Source: Siphonodentalium dalli (lineage: Eukaryota; Mollusca; Scaphopoda; Gadilida; Siphonodentaliidae). Taken from it: 64,000 nucleotides of DNA. The notes beneath the pieces were generated by a model. It searched no databases. It was not told where the DNA came from and was given only the letters and a program-made list of their open reading frames with translations. The translations under genes and the position numbers were made by a program. The DNA lies in assembly GCA_032622095.1 (NCBI GenBank), contig CP136062.1, positions 199,091,887 through 199,155,886 of the forward strand, given 5' to 3'. Positions 1 to 11,474 of the stretch are shown piece by piece (positions within the stretch are counted from its first letter, which is position 1; every line of letters begins with the position of its first letter).

Positions 1-881
1 ATCATTTGCTGTGATGTCGGTGGGTCCTACTAAATACCACGTGCTGGTGGGGCAAACTGGTGATGCTAAATATGTATATATTATAAAATATTTGAATAAT
101 AGGTGTGTTGGTTGTTGAAAACCGACTGTAATTAAGATGTCAATTCATGTCGTTTTGAAAGATCAAAATTGTTCGATAAATACACGAGGGGGCCAGAATA
201 AGCATATACACTCGGAATAAAAGTAAAAAGTCAGTCTGATACAATGCCATCAATCGTATATATTTCGCCAACTCAAATGCTCTACCAATAAGTGTATAAA
301 ACTTCAAATTAAGAAAATATCCACGGGTCATGAAAATTTCATAATATTTCAGCACACAAACAGTATGTATGAAATCACAAAGGGGGGCAGCTTGGTAGAA
401 CTTTGTTGGGATCAGATTAAAAACATGTTATTTTGCCATATGAGATACCAAACATATTTTCGGCAACATGTTTGCGCTTACTTTGCCTGACTTAAGTACT
501 GGCTCTAATAATTATGGTAGGCCTGCATTATACATGTAGACAGCATGAAGATCCATATTTTTAATTGAACATGCTGTCTCAAATATACACTGTGCAATGT
601 GGCAAAAGCACAACAAAATAATAGGCTTACGCTTATGTGGATCCCGATATTAATATACAAACTCTTTATATGCTCTCAAAAGACTTACAATGCCATAGAA
701 ATTTAAAACCTGTATTCAACTTTCCGCAAACTAATAACACAGACGCTCTTTATTATAACGATATAAGGTAAGACTTAACACAAAACGCTCTTTAATGTTC
801 CAAGCTAACCATTTTATTCTCCTGACGAGATACATTATATTTGTCTCCCGAAATTATTTTTTGAGGGACTATTAAAATAGC
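1..881. other. AT-rich sequence without recognisable gene
   Basis: No convincing exon, RNA gene or element boundary is seen here. A short decapeptide-scale motif (cgctcttta) occurs near 745 and 787 and recurs in the 31.1-31.9 kb repeat, so part of this stretch is probably degenerate repeat. Confidence 0.4.
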
Positions 882-927
882 CGGTATCTACGGCAGTGTA
901 GAACCGCCACCTCCTCTTTTGTTCCTA

Positions 928-1010
928 ACTTGTTTAAACAAGTTATTAACTTGTTTAAACAAGTTAACTAATTTGTTTAATCCAGTTAGCTAACTTGTTT
1001 AATCAAGTTA
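928..1010. repeat. Cluster of AACTTGTTTAAACAAGTT palindromes
   Basis: Four tandem, progressively degenerate copies of an 18-bp palindrome centred on GTTTAAAC lie inside the left arm of the 0.9-2.0 kb element. A single copy lies in the right arm near 1912-1932. Several further copies lie at 3375-3545. Confidence 0.75.
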
Positions 1011-1467
1011 GTATATGACCAATCACCAATAGCCATTATATGTCGGGTTTTTCTATTGGTTGGGACTACTCGCGATATAATTTTTGGGACAGGGATGCTG
1101 ATAATATGAAAATAGGGGTTTTCCCCCCTGATTTAAGTCAACTTGAATAAGTAAACATACGGGGCAAGCAAGCCCCCATGCAGTGACACAACATGCATGC
1201 TATGGCATATGACCATACTAGTAGTTAAATTCCAAATATGTGATAAAATACATTAAAAAACATCATATAAAAATTACTAGAGTTCCGAGAAGGAGACATC
1301 AATTCTTCAGATATAGGGATGCTGATATGTAATTGGATTATCATAGTCACAGTTGACGGTTGAGTACTCATGCTAATTAAAACAGGTTAAAATTAGCCCA
1401 ATGCTCCTCTTGTGTTGCTAGGTGATACACAATAGTTTATATGTAGGTTGTTAGATAGTAGTGACAA

Positions 1468-1600
1468 TCACACTTAAGCGTAATTAATATCGCTTAAGTG
1501 AAATTCATTGCACTTAAGCGCAATTTATTATGCTTAAGTGTATATGCTCTATTTGTGGTTAAGCACAATATGTGGTATTTGCGATTAAGCGCAATTAAAT
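1468..1600. repeat. Cluster of CTTAAG palindromic motifs
   Basis: Repeated cacttaagcg / cgcttaagtg motifs are separated by about 10-15 AT-rich bases. The same motif family forms the much larger cluster at 45.5-46.5 kb. Both clusters share neighbouring sequence (an aaatgtgaattTGG-like segment near 1608-1625), so they belong to related elements. Confidence 0.65.
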
Positions 1601-2075
1601 TCATTATTAAATGTGAATTTGGTTGGCGATTATCGCAATACGATAGGGGAACACTGTGTGCATAACGTAACTATCACACGTATAACGTACTTTGATAACA
1701 GCCTATCGCCAAATTCATGCTTCAAACATTTTAAACATATCATCTTCGGCTTGTTTTTTGCCCTAGCCACACCATGCAACACTGACTACTATTAGCTCAC
1801 AACACCAGGCCATATGCATGGCCCATTTGCTGCGCTTGCACCAAAAGTCAGTAGGTAACAACGAATAGAAACCCCCGACATAAAATGGCTATTAGTGACT
1901 GGTCAGATGCTAACTTGTTTAAACAAGTTAGTATCAAAAGAGGAGGTGGCGGTTCTACGCTGCCGTAGGTATCCGTTCGGAAAATATCCGGATTAGAACT
2001 TTATTTTGGGCCATCGGATCGGAACCAAATTTGGTGAGTCTATCAGCTCAAAACACGGGTCACGTTCGAAATCTC

Positions 2076-2162
2076 TCAAATTTATTAAAATCCATTGTTT
2101 TTGTTGTCTCTCAATAATTGCTCAGATTCTATATACGACGAATATGATGATATGAGAAACTC
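2076..2162 (-). repeat. Fragment of the GACGCACG-terminated TTAA MITE
   Basis: Read on the minus strand, this matches the interior of the elements at 34648-35019 and 39878-40442, including the segment gagacaacaaaaacaatgga. Neither terminus is present, so it is a truncated relic. Confidence 0.65.
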
Positions 2163-2164
2163 AA

Positions 2165-2435
2165 GGTTTACTTGCTTGTTCGTCAAAATTGAACAGAATG
2201 TATACCACATCTGCTCGTTCTCTGCTATATATTACAGATCATACCATTTTATTTTATCTTCATAATCTAATTCACGGAATCATTTATAGTTGTGATAATT
2301 TGTGTGGCTCTCCTTGGTGAGCTTTCAATTTCATTTTTATTTCTGTTCTGCATCTTCGATTCCAGATTACTGATCCATACTACAATATAGGACGGACGAA
2401 TGATTTGTAAACTTTCTTTTGATGAGTCCTATTCT
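2165..2435 (-). pseudogene. LINE reverse transcriptase relic (C-terminal part)
   Basis: On the minus strand, conceptual translation gives the thumb-region pattern of CR1/Jockey-type non-LTR retrotransposons: YKSFVRPIL, then a stop, then YGSVIWN. This is followed in shifted frames by YEDKIKWYDL and by RERADVVYIL. The order of these blocks matches the family and the frame must shift at least twice, so the copy is dead. No YxDD box is in this fragment. The assignment rests on motif order only. Confidence 0.55.
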
Positions 2436-2439
2436 TTGG

Positions 2440-3350
2440 TTGTCATTTTATGTTTGTTTGAACGTATTTATTGTGACCCACATATACATGGACTTTGTTT
2501 TTACATAACACATAATTTTATACACAATGGTGTGGGTGCACCGGTGATTGCAGTTTTTTATGATGCTTACAAGATGTGGTTCGAAAGTTATAGTTCATGT
2601 TCGAATAAAAAAAATCGCTTTTCGTGGGACAATTATAATTGTGACGAAAAGCTAGATCGTACTAAATATGTTGTTGTAACCTGAGTGCCTGAAGCCTGAA
2701 AACATCTTTAAATTACAGCGATGTTTCTCAAAGGAGCCAACGGAAGACTCTACTCTTCAAACAATGTCTTGTTATGTTTGGTGCACATTGATTTAACGAA
2801 TCGTTGTTACTTAAACACGATATCCATCACCCACAGCGAAGTTAAAATGGATCTTTTTGTGGAGCCACTCATCAAAAACACCACTTATATAGGATCAAAC
2901 AGATCGCGCGCACGGCGATTTATTGGATGAAGCGGCCAGTGATTAGATAGGTAAACTCGAGTGTTATTTTCCATCGGCAATCGATTACTTAACTGTCTCA
3001 GGGTGCGATGCTAAACTTCAGTGTTGTTTGAATAAACCAAACCGGGAATCCCATACGACTCGAACGCCAAACAATTTGTTCAATTTGTTTACTATTCATT
3101 TAACATTATTCTGTCATAATATCGATCAATTCGTCAATCATACGTCAGATAAACGTATGCAAAGATTTAGAATTTCATTAAAGCAAGTCTTGATGTGTGG
3201 GATGATCAGACACGTTATCGGGACCCAATTAACTCGTCGATGGTAAATGTGCAAAAAATATAAATATCTTTAAGGATGCATAATCCGAATTAACGTTCGC
3301 AAATTACTATTTCTTTGGCTTCGGGGGTAAAAAATATTTGATTGGAGTCG
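2440..3350. other. Intergenic stretch, nothing recognised
   Basis: Short open frames of 60-95 codons are present on the plus strand. They show no known motif and no splice or start context that singles them out. Confidence 0.4.
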
Positions 3351-3359
3351 AGGAACCCA

Positions 3360-3580
3360 CCTGCTAACAAGTTATTTAACAAGTTACTAACTTGTTTAAA
3401 CAATTTAGCTAACTTGTTTAAATAAGGTAGCATCTGACCAATCACGGATAGCCATTTTCTACGACAGCGTAGAGCCATCATCTCCTCTTATGTTACTAAC
3501 TTGTTTAAGCAATTCAGTAACTTGTTTACGCAAGTTAGTTAACTTGTTAGTAACAAAAGAGGAGGTGGCATCAAGTCTTC
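3360..3580. repeat. Partial relative of the 0.9-2.0 kb long-TIR element
   Basis: It contains several degenerate AACTTGTTTAAAC motifs. It also has two inverted copies of the terminal motif (catctcctcttatgtt near 3478 and aacaaaagaggaggtggc near 3552), plus the shared segment ctgaccaatcacggatagcc. It looks like a rearranged, smaller derivative. Confidence 0.6.
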
Positions 3581-3631
3581 TGAATTTCCAGATGTGACGT
3601 ACTGACAAAATGGGCCACCTCAGCACCATAT

Positions 3632-3861
3632 AACCCCTTTCTTTACTAAATGGATTCCCCCATTCAGTTATTAAATGTAGATATTGGAATGGTCTATTAT
3701 TCATCTTGAGGGATGGTCTGACAGATAATAGAATGTGCAGGAGAAATCCTATTCATTGGCGGGAAATGTTCAGAAAATCGGTCGTTTCGTGAACTTATTT
3801 GTCTGAACATGTCATAAGAGATAACTACTCGTCAATGAGTAATTAGTTTAGAAATGTTTAA
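3632..3861. mobile_element. MITE of the TTAACCCTTTCT family (degenerate)
   Basis: The copy starts near tataacccctttctttacta and ends near tagtttagaaatgtttaa, degenerate forms of inverted TTAACCCTTTCTxxACTAAAT ends. The interior shares tggaatggtctattattcat and a second conserved block near the right end with copies at 5184-5446, 21426-21640 and 55680-55912. TTAA target sites with CCC-starting ends suggest a piggyBac-like origin. Confidence 0.6.
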
Positions 3862-4084
3862 CCAATAAAGAGAATCAACGCTTTCTAAGTGGGTTCATGC
3901 GATTTAACATACAAGTCTGTAAAACAATTATCATCAACAGGTACATGAAATACAGATGACTTTGTTATTATTTTCATTATTAATAACTATGCAATAATAC
4001 AAAGATTTTACATGTCAAAACCATTATTATTGATACAGTGGAATTACCAATAAAAGTCCAATTAGTCCAATAAGATACCACAGT

Positions 4085-4538
4085 TTAACCCTTTACCCAA
4101 CAAACCGGCCAAAATCGGCCAAATAAAGCTTCAACAGCCTAAAATATCTTCGGTCTGTCTCAATAGAACCATACAAATATGGATATCATTGGAACCTGCC
4201 CCTTGACCACATTGTGATAGTTACAGTTATGCCCTGTGCCAATGCATTCTCTTATATATGCGAGTCGACCATAGGTCGCCTCGCATATATAAGAGAATGC
4301 ATTGGCCTAAAAAAAAACTTTTTTAACTCTTTTTAACATTTTTTCCCTACATTCTTTAACAATTTTATAATTTTTCTTACATTTTTTATAATATTTGTCT
4401 ACATTCTTTGACAATTTTATCATTTTTAATATGTGTTAAGCCAATGCATTCTCTTATATATGTGAGGCGACCTATGGTCGACTTGCATATATAAGAGAAT
4501 GCATTCGCACAGGGCCGTTCTGTTGGGTAAAGGGTTAA
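4085..4538 (+). mobile_element. Double-hairpin MITE, TTAACCCTTTACCC family, copy A
   Basis: TTAA stands at both ends (4085-4088, 4535-4538). The inverted termini are CCCTTTACCCAACA on the left and the complementary tgttgggtaaaggg on the right. About 145 bp in from the left end is a 69-nt hairpin (near 4235-4304), then a T-rich spacer, then a second hairpin in opposite orientation (near 4440-4509). The TTAA duplication and CCC ends point to piggyBac-type mobilisation. No coding capacity. Three changes in the second hairpin give wobble or mismatched pairs. Confidence 0.85.
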
Positions 4539-4539
4539 A

Positions 4540-4597
4540 CCATTATATATTGGAATGGTCTATTATTCATCTGGAGTGGTGTCCAGGAAAAATTATA
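4540..4597. repeat. Fragment of TTAACCCTTTCT-family MITE
   Basis: It contains only the internal block attggaatggtctattattc plus some flank, jammed between two hairpin MITE pieces. Confidence 0.5.
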
Positions 4598-4690
4598 ACA
4601 ATTTTATAATTTTTAATGTGTTAAGCCAATGCATTCTCTTATATATGCGAGACGATTGGCACAGGGCCGTTCTGTTGGGTAAAGGGTTAA
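4598..4690 (+). mobile_element. Truncated 3' end of a double-hairpin MITE
   Basis: This contains the spacer tail, one hairpin arm, an almost complete loss of the opposite arm, and the intact right terminus ending in TTAA at 4687-4690. The hairpin collapsed to a half-arm plus gattggcacaggg. Confidence 0.75.
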
Positions 4691-4803
4691 TAAAAACTGG
4701 ACGTTAGACATAGAAAATGTCAAAGCATTGAAAAATATTCAGACTAAAATATTTGAGTTTACTAAACGACTCGCGATGTTTAGTGGTGATGTGCTTACAG
4801 ACT

Positions 4804-5068
4804 TTAACCCTTTCATGACGGGAGCTGCGCTGGTGCAGCACTAAAGACCATGTGCCAGTGCATTCTCTAATATATGCGAGTCTCCCATAATGAGCCTCGC
4901 ATATATATAAGAGAATGCACTGGCTTACAAGGTCAAGGTAATTATTGTTTGGTCAATTCATTATCTTATATATATGAGTCCCCTTACGGGCGACTCGCAT
5001 ATATAAGAGAATGCATTCACACAGGGTTTTCGCAAAATTTCAGCAAGCACCAGTCATGAAAGGGTTAA
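4804..5068 (+). mobile_element. Hairpin MITE with TTAACCCTTTCATGACG termini
   Basis: TTAA occurs at 4804-4807 and 5065-5068. The inverted termini are CCCTTTCATGAC on the left and gtcatgaaaggg on the right. Internally there are two hairpins clearly related to those of the CCCTTTACCC family, but the termini differ. In the first hairpin the arm bases differ from the standard form by a paired change (ccaGtgca opposite tgcaCtgg), so pairing is kept. Confidence 0.8.
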
Positions 5069-5183
5069 TTCTTTTTTCACATTTACCCACAGCGAAAGCT
5101 TTGGGTTCTGCATGAATTATTACCCCAAATACAATCAACGTATAGCTTTTCCGATAGTTTTTCAGCAATTAACAAAGCCATTA

Positions 5184-5446
5184 TTAACCATTTCTATACT
5201 TAGTGGATTATCCCACTCAGGTGTAAGAGTATACATTGCAATGATCTACTATTCATTTGGAGGTTGATGAGGATATATGCGCAGACGATAACGAGATGAA
5301 ATGATAACACAAGCGCATAAGAATTCATATTCATTGATGAGAAATGTTGAGATAATAATTTCAATATGGTAGTTTGTTAAATTTATTACCTGAACATTAT
5401 CTAAGGGAACTATTCGTCAATGAGTATTTAGTATAGAAAGGGTTAA
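5184..5446. mobile_element. MITE of the TTAACCCTTTCT family
   Basis: TTAA is at 5184-5187 and 5443-5446. The left end reads ttaaccatttctatactta and the right end gtatagaaagggttaa, which are inverted repeats. The internal blocks match the copies at 3632 and 55680. Confidence 0.7.
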
Positions 5447-7179
5447 TACAGTTTGAAATATAAATGTATGTTTAATTTATGTTTTAATTTATAAAATACC
5501 GTAAACATAAACGAATTGAATTGAATTTACAATTCGGAAGAATAGTAACACCATTGATTCGTTTTGCCTTAACATCATATCTAAATCAGCAGTATCCACT
5601 ACCATCGTGTCAGCAAGACCACTTAATCACGGTTGGGGTTAGCTGTACGTGTTCTGTATAATAACGAAAAGTAGGTTTCGGGGTCGATGTATTTTTCAAC
5701 CTTATGGACGAAACGGGACACACAAAAAGCACCTTGTGAATTATGTTGCCCGTGGCCGTTCTGCGAGCGTGACTACAACACTGACAAACACAATCGCGGA
5801 GCCAACTACAATGTTCTTGTAGCGAGCAGAAGAGAGTGGACAATATCGGGTTATGATTGATCAGGTCAGAAGTCCGAAATCGACTGCTGTTTTACAATGT
5901 AACAGTCACGTATCGTGTGCGCCCGAGTGGAATAGAACAAGCTCACATCCTCCATTGGGGAATTCTCCAATAAAGTCACGGTTTGTTTTAGAGTGAGCTT
6001 GTAGCAATAGTTGGTGACTTGATTTAACGTTCAAACGACCACGATTTAATGGTAAGTGCAGGAATCGAGCCCGACAAAACCGTGGATAGTCTGTTCACAC
6101 GATTGCGATGTCGTCGCATATTGGTATATCTTAAGTCATGGTTAACCACGTGATTGACTATATATACCCTACGATCTTTCCAACTACTATGTTTACGTAC
6201 ACACGATTGTAATTCCGTCACAAGTTGAGGTAACCAAGGATACATCACCATTTCGCAGCTGAAATAAAACAGTGCTTGATATTCATTTTATACTCACGAT
6301 CTTGTCGTGAATATGCGCAGTCAGACTACGTGTTACTACATGTACCCACGACGGAAAACTTTTCACTTAGGATTGAATCGTGGTCGTCTGAACGTTCACT
6401 GAGAGAGAGTCCGCGCTTCTAGAGATTGCACGGAGCGTATGCTTTGTGCGTATGTATATATCCTTGGTAAATGTAAATGTGTACTACGTAGATATTCATG
6501 TGCATCATTGTGGAATCAGGCATTTCTGATATGATTGCATATAAATAGATACTTAATCGGAGGGGTGATTAGCTATTGTTTAATATAATTATTAACGCAT
6601 TCACATTGTACTGTGATTATAGCCTGACCGTATGTTCCAGAATAACAGAAATAGCTTTAAAGTCAGAAATATAGACTTCAGAGGTCGGTTGTGTGTCTTT
6701 TTCACATTTCCATTGCCCGTTGTTTGAAAGCGGCGTTTCGTTGATTCAACTGACATATTTCAAATCCCTGATGATCATTGATCAGCGTGGTGCCTCAGTT
6801 GCACATTTAGAAATCGACAGGTTTTCATTAATCATATACGCTTTTTATTGTGTCACGATATGGTAATTGTTTTTTTCGGGCACTTGTCTTCCGAGGTAAC
6901 ATGCAGACATCGACTATAATAAGTCCGTGGAAAACGAGAAGTGGGGCTTTCTGGTGCGCAATGGTGACTGGACGTAAAAACGTCACGCCCACTCGCTTTG
7001 TGGTGCCTATTTTTCGGACTTAAAAAAGCTATCGTTGTTGTCTAGAGAAAAATTATACTATTAGCTCCCCGCAATCCAGAAACACATGAGGGTTAGTCAT
7101 TAGTATAAAGATATGACTGAGTAAGATCGAATAAGAAACGTATTGTTGATGTTGAGGATTACGATAATACTATGATTTG
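5447..7179. other. Unassigned single-copy-looking sequence
   Basis: Minus-strand open frames of about 75 codons at 5610-5843 and 6024-6251 have no recognisable motif. A short inverted pair (aagtccg near 6922, cggactt near 7014) flanks about 90 bp. No gene can be supported. Confidence 0.4.
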
Positions 7180-7340
7180 TGGTCGCTGTTGTCGTGGTTG
7201 CTATTGTTGATTTTAATGACGATGTTGTTTTCTATGTTGTTGTTGGTGATGATGATGAGGGTAATGATGATGATGGAGATTGTGATGAAGCTGGTGATGC
7301 ATGGTGGCAATGATGATGATGCATGATGATGGTGTTGGTG
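7180..7340. repeat. GATGAT/GTTGTT-rich simple sequence
   Basis: Degenerate trinucleotide repeats, first gttgtt-type and then gatgatgatg-type, run for about 160 bp. Confidence 0.8.
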
Positions 7341-9200
7341 TTTGGTCTTACATCATTCACACTATGTAATCAAGTAAAGGCTGAGAAGCAATTACGTCGG
7401 CGCGGGTCGATGTCCAACGGCGTTGATCGAGTTACAACGGCGTTCGATTTCAATTGATTGATTGTATGTCAGCACAACTGAACACCACGGTGAACAAGAG
7501 GAAAATAATGAAATCGTACTTGACGTTGCCGATTAGTAACATTATTAAGCTGTCTATAACGATCGAGACATGACATTAATTAACTTTTTTTCATTCACAA
7601 AAAAGTACAGAACATTGATCAATGTCGAGATTTTCCCATTTTCCCATGGCGTGGTGATGTTTATATAATATAATATAACATCTATTTTTAATAATTTAGT
7701 GACGCAGATATTTAATATATGGTTGGTCGCGTAGTTTAGAATTAATTTGAAGCAAACATATGCATAAAACTTAAGGAAACTGACGAAATTCGGTCATTTT
7801 TAAACAAAATATTGCTACGGCGGGGAATATCACAGAAAACGACGGCGATCAGTATGCAACGGCGTTTACCGACCAACAACGATGGTGAACGAGCGATATA
7901 TTATTTCATATTTCAGGTAACTTTCGACGTTTGAGAACCTGCTAATTACCAAAATCTATGTAAATATAGCATGAGTTATAATTCAAAACGTTCATCTCTA
8001 AGTCCAACAAGGGCCATCACTATGGTAGGTATGCGTGGACAAAACCCACAATATGTGGATATCTGTTCTCCCATGTTGTTCTATATCACCATACCAAAGG
8101 ACATCAGAATCCGATAACTGATGCTTGAGTTATATTGCAAAATATTTGTATGGACGAACGGAGACATCGACAATATACCTACATAATTTCGTGCGGATGA
8201 CTTAAAGGGGGATTAATAAATTATATGATCAACAAAGAACGTTTATTATCAGTCCAGCCCACTATTGCTCATATTTTTTCCCCTTTAAGCCGTCTGAAGT
8301 CAACAGCATATAACTCTTGACACACTCTGGATCAATCTACCCCCATGTTTCAATTTTCACCGACCAGATTGAAACCATTTTGGTTATATAATTAATGATT
8401 TTTTATTAATAATTAGTGCGCTTTTAAGACATCTGATGTCAACGGGACCTATCTAATAATAGTTTCCGTAGCAAATTACCTCTATATAAAAAATTTCAGC
8501 TCCGATTGTCCAGCCGTTTCTGTAAGAACGATCAGTTTTTGGTTTCTGCCGGTAGATAAAAGCCTTTCAAGTTTGACACTGCTTGTCGCTAGTAGTCCCT
8601 CGTGTGAAGTCACATGAGGGAACATTAACTATTCAGACTGCATAATCCATTATGGAACTTTAAATGGGCATAAAATCAGTTACGGGCGGCCCATCAAGAA
8701 TTGTATTGTAAGTAATGGAATTATGCACTAAATTACGAAATAATTGACAGTTCTAGAATAAAATCCAAACACGAATTCAATCCTTTATGTCAGCGGGGAG
8801 ATCATTCAACGCCGTTTGTCGCCCCGCGTCACCGCAGTTTCCTTCTGATTCGATTAAACTTGGACCTTTTTACGATGCTTTTATTGTGAGGTAAGCATGC
8901 CCGAGACGGAATGAACACTAACATTTGTGATATGTGCTTCGCGTAACCGAGATACGTACAATAAATTAAACAATGTGGGCTGTTATACTGTAGAAAGTCG
9001 AAACATTGACAATTATTTCAAGCTGGAACCTGACATTCGCATGGAGTAGGTATTTTCCGCAAAACATTTAGACTGCTGGTACGTGGTTTAAAGCTGAGTA
9101 TATATAACGGATGCAATCTATATAAATTGGGGTATTAATAAATGTGTATAAGCAAAAGCGAGAGATAAATACACACCTTAAAATAACGCGTTACAAAACT
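7341..9200. other. Intergenic stretch, nothing recognised
   Basis: It contains short recurring bits (caacggcgtt near 7412, 7427 and 7858) and a small inverted pair around 8595-8625. No gene, RNA or element boundary can be supported. Confidence 0.4.
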
Positions 9201-9211
9201 GAACATGACAA

Positions 9212-9625
9212 TCTGCGGGATGGGATGGGATATGGGACAAAACGACAATCTGCGGGACAGAATTTCAAATTGCGTGGGACGTCCGATATCTCTAGGTATA
9301 CAGCACGTAGAGGGCTCCTTTTGGTGTCTAACGAAAGGCCCACATTCGCCCTATCCACACATATTAACCCCACCACTGACCAGGCAACAGAAGTTGCATT
9401 ATTTGATCGACAACCGACGTAACATGGGATGGAATATGGAATTGAACGACAATCTGCGGGACAGAATTTAAATTGCGTGGGACGGCCGATATATCGATGA
9501 ATACAGCACGTAGAGGGCTCCTTTTGGTGTCTAACGAAAGGCCGATATTCACCCTAGGCATAAATATTAACCCAACCACTGACCGGACACCAGAAGTTGC
9601 ATTATTATGTCGACAACTGACCTAA
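9212..9625 (+). repeat. Two-copy tandem duplication, period about 203 bp
   Basis: The segment running from caatctgcgggacagaattt through cagcacgtagagggctcctt to ccagaagttgcatta occurs twice, offset by about 203 bp (compare 9301 with 9504). The copies differ at scattered bases, so the duplication is old. The open frames seen on both strands are by-products of the duplicated sequence. Confidence 0.85.
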
Positions 9626-9662
9626 CATAAATGTTTCGAAATCAATGCCGTGGAGCAGCGTT

Positions 9663-9772
9663 TATAACCACAGGGGTTTGTAGCTCGCCAAGCTGCACAC
9701 ACCCGCATGCACTGCCCTAATTATGCGATGTCCCAAATACGTGCAGGATTGCCGGTCCGTTACAAGCCCCTG
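9663..9772. repeat. Short inverted repeat around a 70-bp loop
   Basis: ataaccacaggggtttgta near 9663 mirrors ttacaagcccctgtggtga near 9755. It may be a small MITE, but no target duplication was found. Confidence 0.5.
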
Positions 9773-9949
9773 TGGTGATAATCCTCGGATCTCGACCATG
9801 TGCTACAGGCTACCGATATATAGCACTGCCCAATACTTATCGTTCGCTGTAATGATGCTCCTTTTAATTTCCATTATAGTTTACATCTCCCTGATCTCTG
9901 ACAAGACAGAGCCTAGGGCCACCCAATGGCATGACATGAATTGACACCG

Positions 9950-11100
9950 ACATAATACAATCCATTTAGGCCATGACCTCGCATAGTCATAGTTAAGCCG
10001 CGGGACCATACTCCATATCCCTCAGTGGAAAAATAAAATAATCCGGTTGGATGGGTGTAATTATATATACGTGTGACCAATCGCGTTAACACAGATCCTC
10101 AATCGATGAAAGGCAATACAAACATATAGGAAAGACAATTTAATTTTAAAGGGGCATAACACACGGCCTTCGCATTCGGGTAAATGAGGAAAATCATAAA
10201 ATCGCCAAGAATTTAGCATGCAAAAATTGAGTTTTTTTTTTGTTCTTATCTCTATTACTGGTAACTCTCAAATGACGAGATGTCGCATGTTAAAGCCTGT
10301 TTCGTAAACATTACTGTTACATTGCCAGTCATTTTATTAACGAACAGTTGAGTAAATTCCGATCACGAAGGTGTACATTATAAAGGGTCAGAGCATGGTC
10401 AGAGCAATGCCAACTGTTACAGAAAACACAGATTTTAAACTAAATTTTTGAACTGCATTGCATTAATAAACCTCTGTCTATAAAACTGCATTCATTAACG
10501 TAACTTATCTGAACAATCTCAACATGATTTTCAGTTTGTCATTGCTGAACCATCTGCATGTTGCCACCCCCCGACAGGACATATAGGGATTGATGGAGTA
10601 GACCGTCTTGTTATATATATAATTATCTACTATGTTTGACATCGACAAGCACACATTTCAGCAGTCCATTCCATATTATGAAACGAGAGTGAATAACCTC
10701 CATTGATGTATAGCAATATAAGGCTGCGTCCACACTCTGGCAATATTGTCTTAGAAAGTTCGTCCCAGAATAACATGGGATGCTCTTGAATATATGAATG
10801 ATTACAAACTGCTTATAAAATACATGACTAATTATAGACTGGTTGAGCCACAGGTATTTGTAACTTGTAACGTGTGTTGTTATTGCTAACGGAAGTCACC
10901 TAACTCACGTGACCATTTAGCTTACACGTATGCGGTAAGCACTTTTGTGTCCAGCCAGTAGCATACGAAACTTGTATAGCAAAGAGGTGGGATAATATAA
11001 TTTGCCTGTACATGATGTCTTGTTTCTCGGTGGTCGCATTACTTATTTGTCCTCAATACACGACTATTAATTGCGCGTTTCGTAGACGTTGTCCGATACC
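9950..11100. other. Intergenic stretch, nothing recognised
   Basis: AT-rich sequence without coding signal or repeat boundary visible by eye. Confidence 0.4.
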
Positions 11101-11101
11101 T

Positions 11102-11474
11102 TTAACCCTTTACCCAACAAACCGGCCAAAACCGGACAAATAAAGCTTCAACAGCCTAAAATATCTTCGGTATGTCTCAATAGAACCATACAAATATGGA
11201 TATCATTGGAACAGGCTCATTGACCACATTGTGGTGGTTACAGTTATGCCCTGTGCCAATGCATTCTCTTATATATGCGAGTCGACCATAGGTCGCCTCG
11301 CATATATAAGAGAATGCATTGGCCTAAAAAAAAAAAAATTCTACATTCTTTGACATTTTTATAATTTTTAATATGTTAAGCCAATGCATTCTCTTATATA
11401 TGCGAGGCGACCTATGGTCGACTCGCATATATAAGAGAATACATTGGCACAGGGCCGTTCTGTTGGGTAAAGGG
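11102..11474 (+). mobile_element. Double-hairpin MITE, TTAACCCTTTACCC family, copy C
   Basis: The left TTAA is at 11102-11105. Two oppositely oriented 69-nt hairpins lie near 11253-11321 and 11383-11452, separated by a shortened A/T-rich spacer. The right terminus ends tgttgggtaaaggg and then acgt instead of TTAA, so the right target site is mutated or lost. One arm base differs (gagaatAcattgg). Confidence 0.85.

Larger units (their letters stand above)
882..1975. mobile_element. Nonautonomous long-TIR DNA element (about 1.09 kb)
   Basis: The left end (882-924) and right end (1936-1975) are inverted copies of a roughly 40-bp sequence containing taccgccacctcctcttttg-like core (left gaaccgccacctcctctttt). 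The inversion resumes further in: agtatatgaccaatcaccaa near 1010 on the left mirrors ttagtgactggtcagatgct near 1890 on the right, and both arms contain GTTTAAAC palindromes. Total arm length is therefore about 120-180 bp. No transposase is encoded and no clear target duplication is visible. Long TIRs suggest a Mutator-like or foldback type, but the superfamily is unassigned. A CTTAAG-rich block sits inside. Confidence 0.65.

Noticed and set aside
9144-9579. Overlapping ORFs on both strands as genes
   Set aside because: They arise from a 203-bp tandem duplication that happens to be open in several frames.
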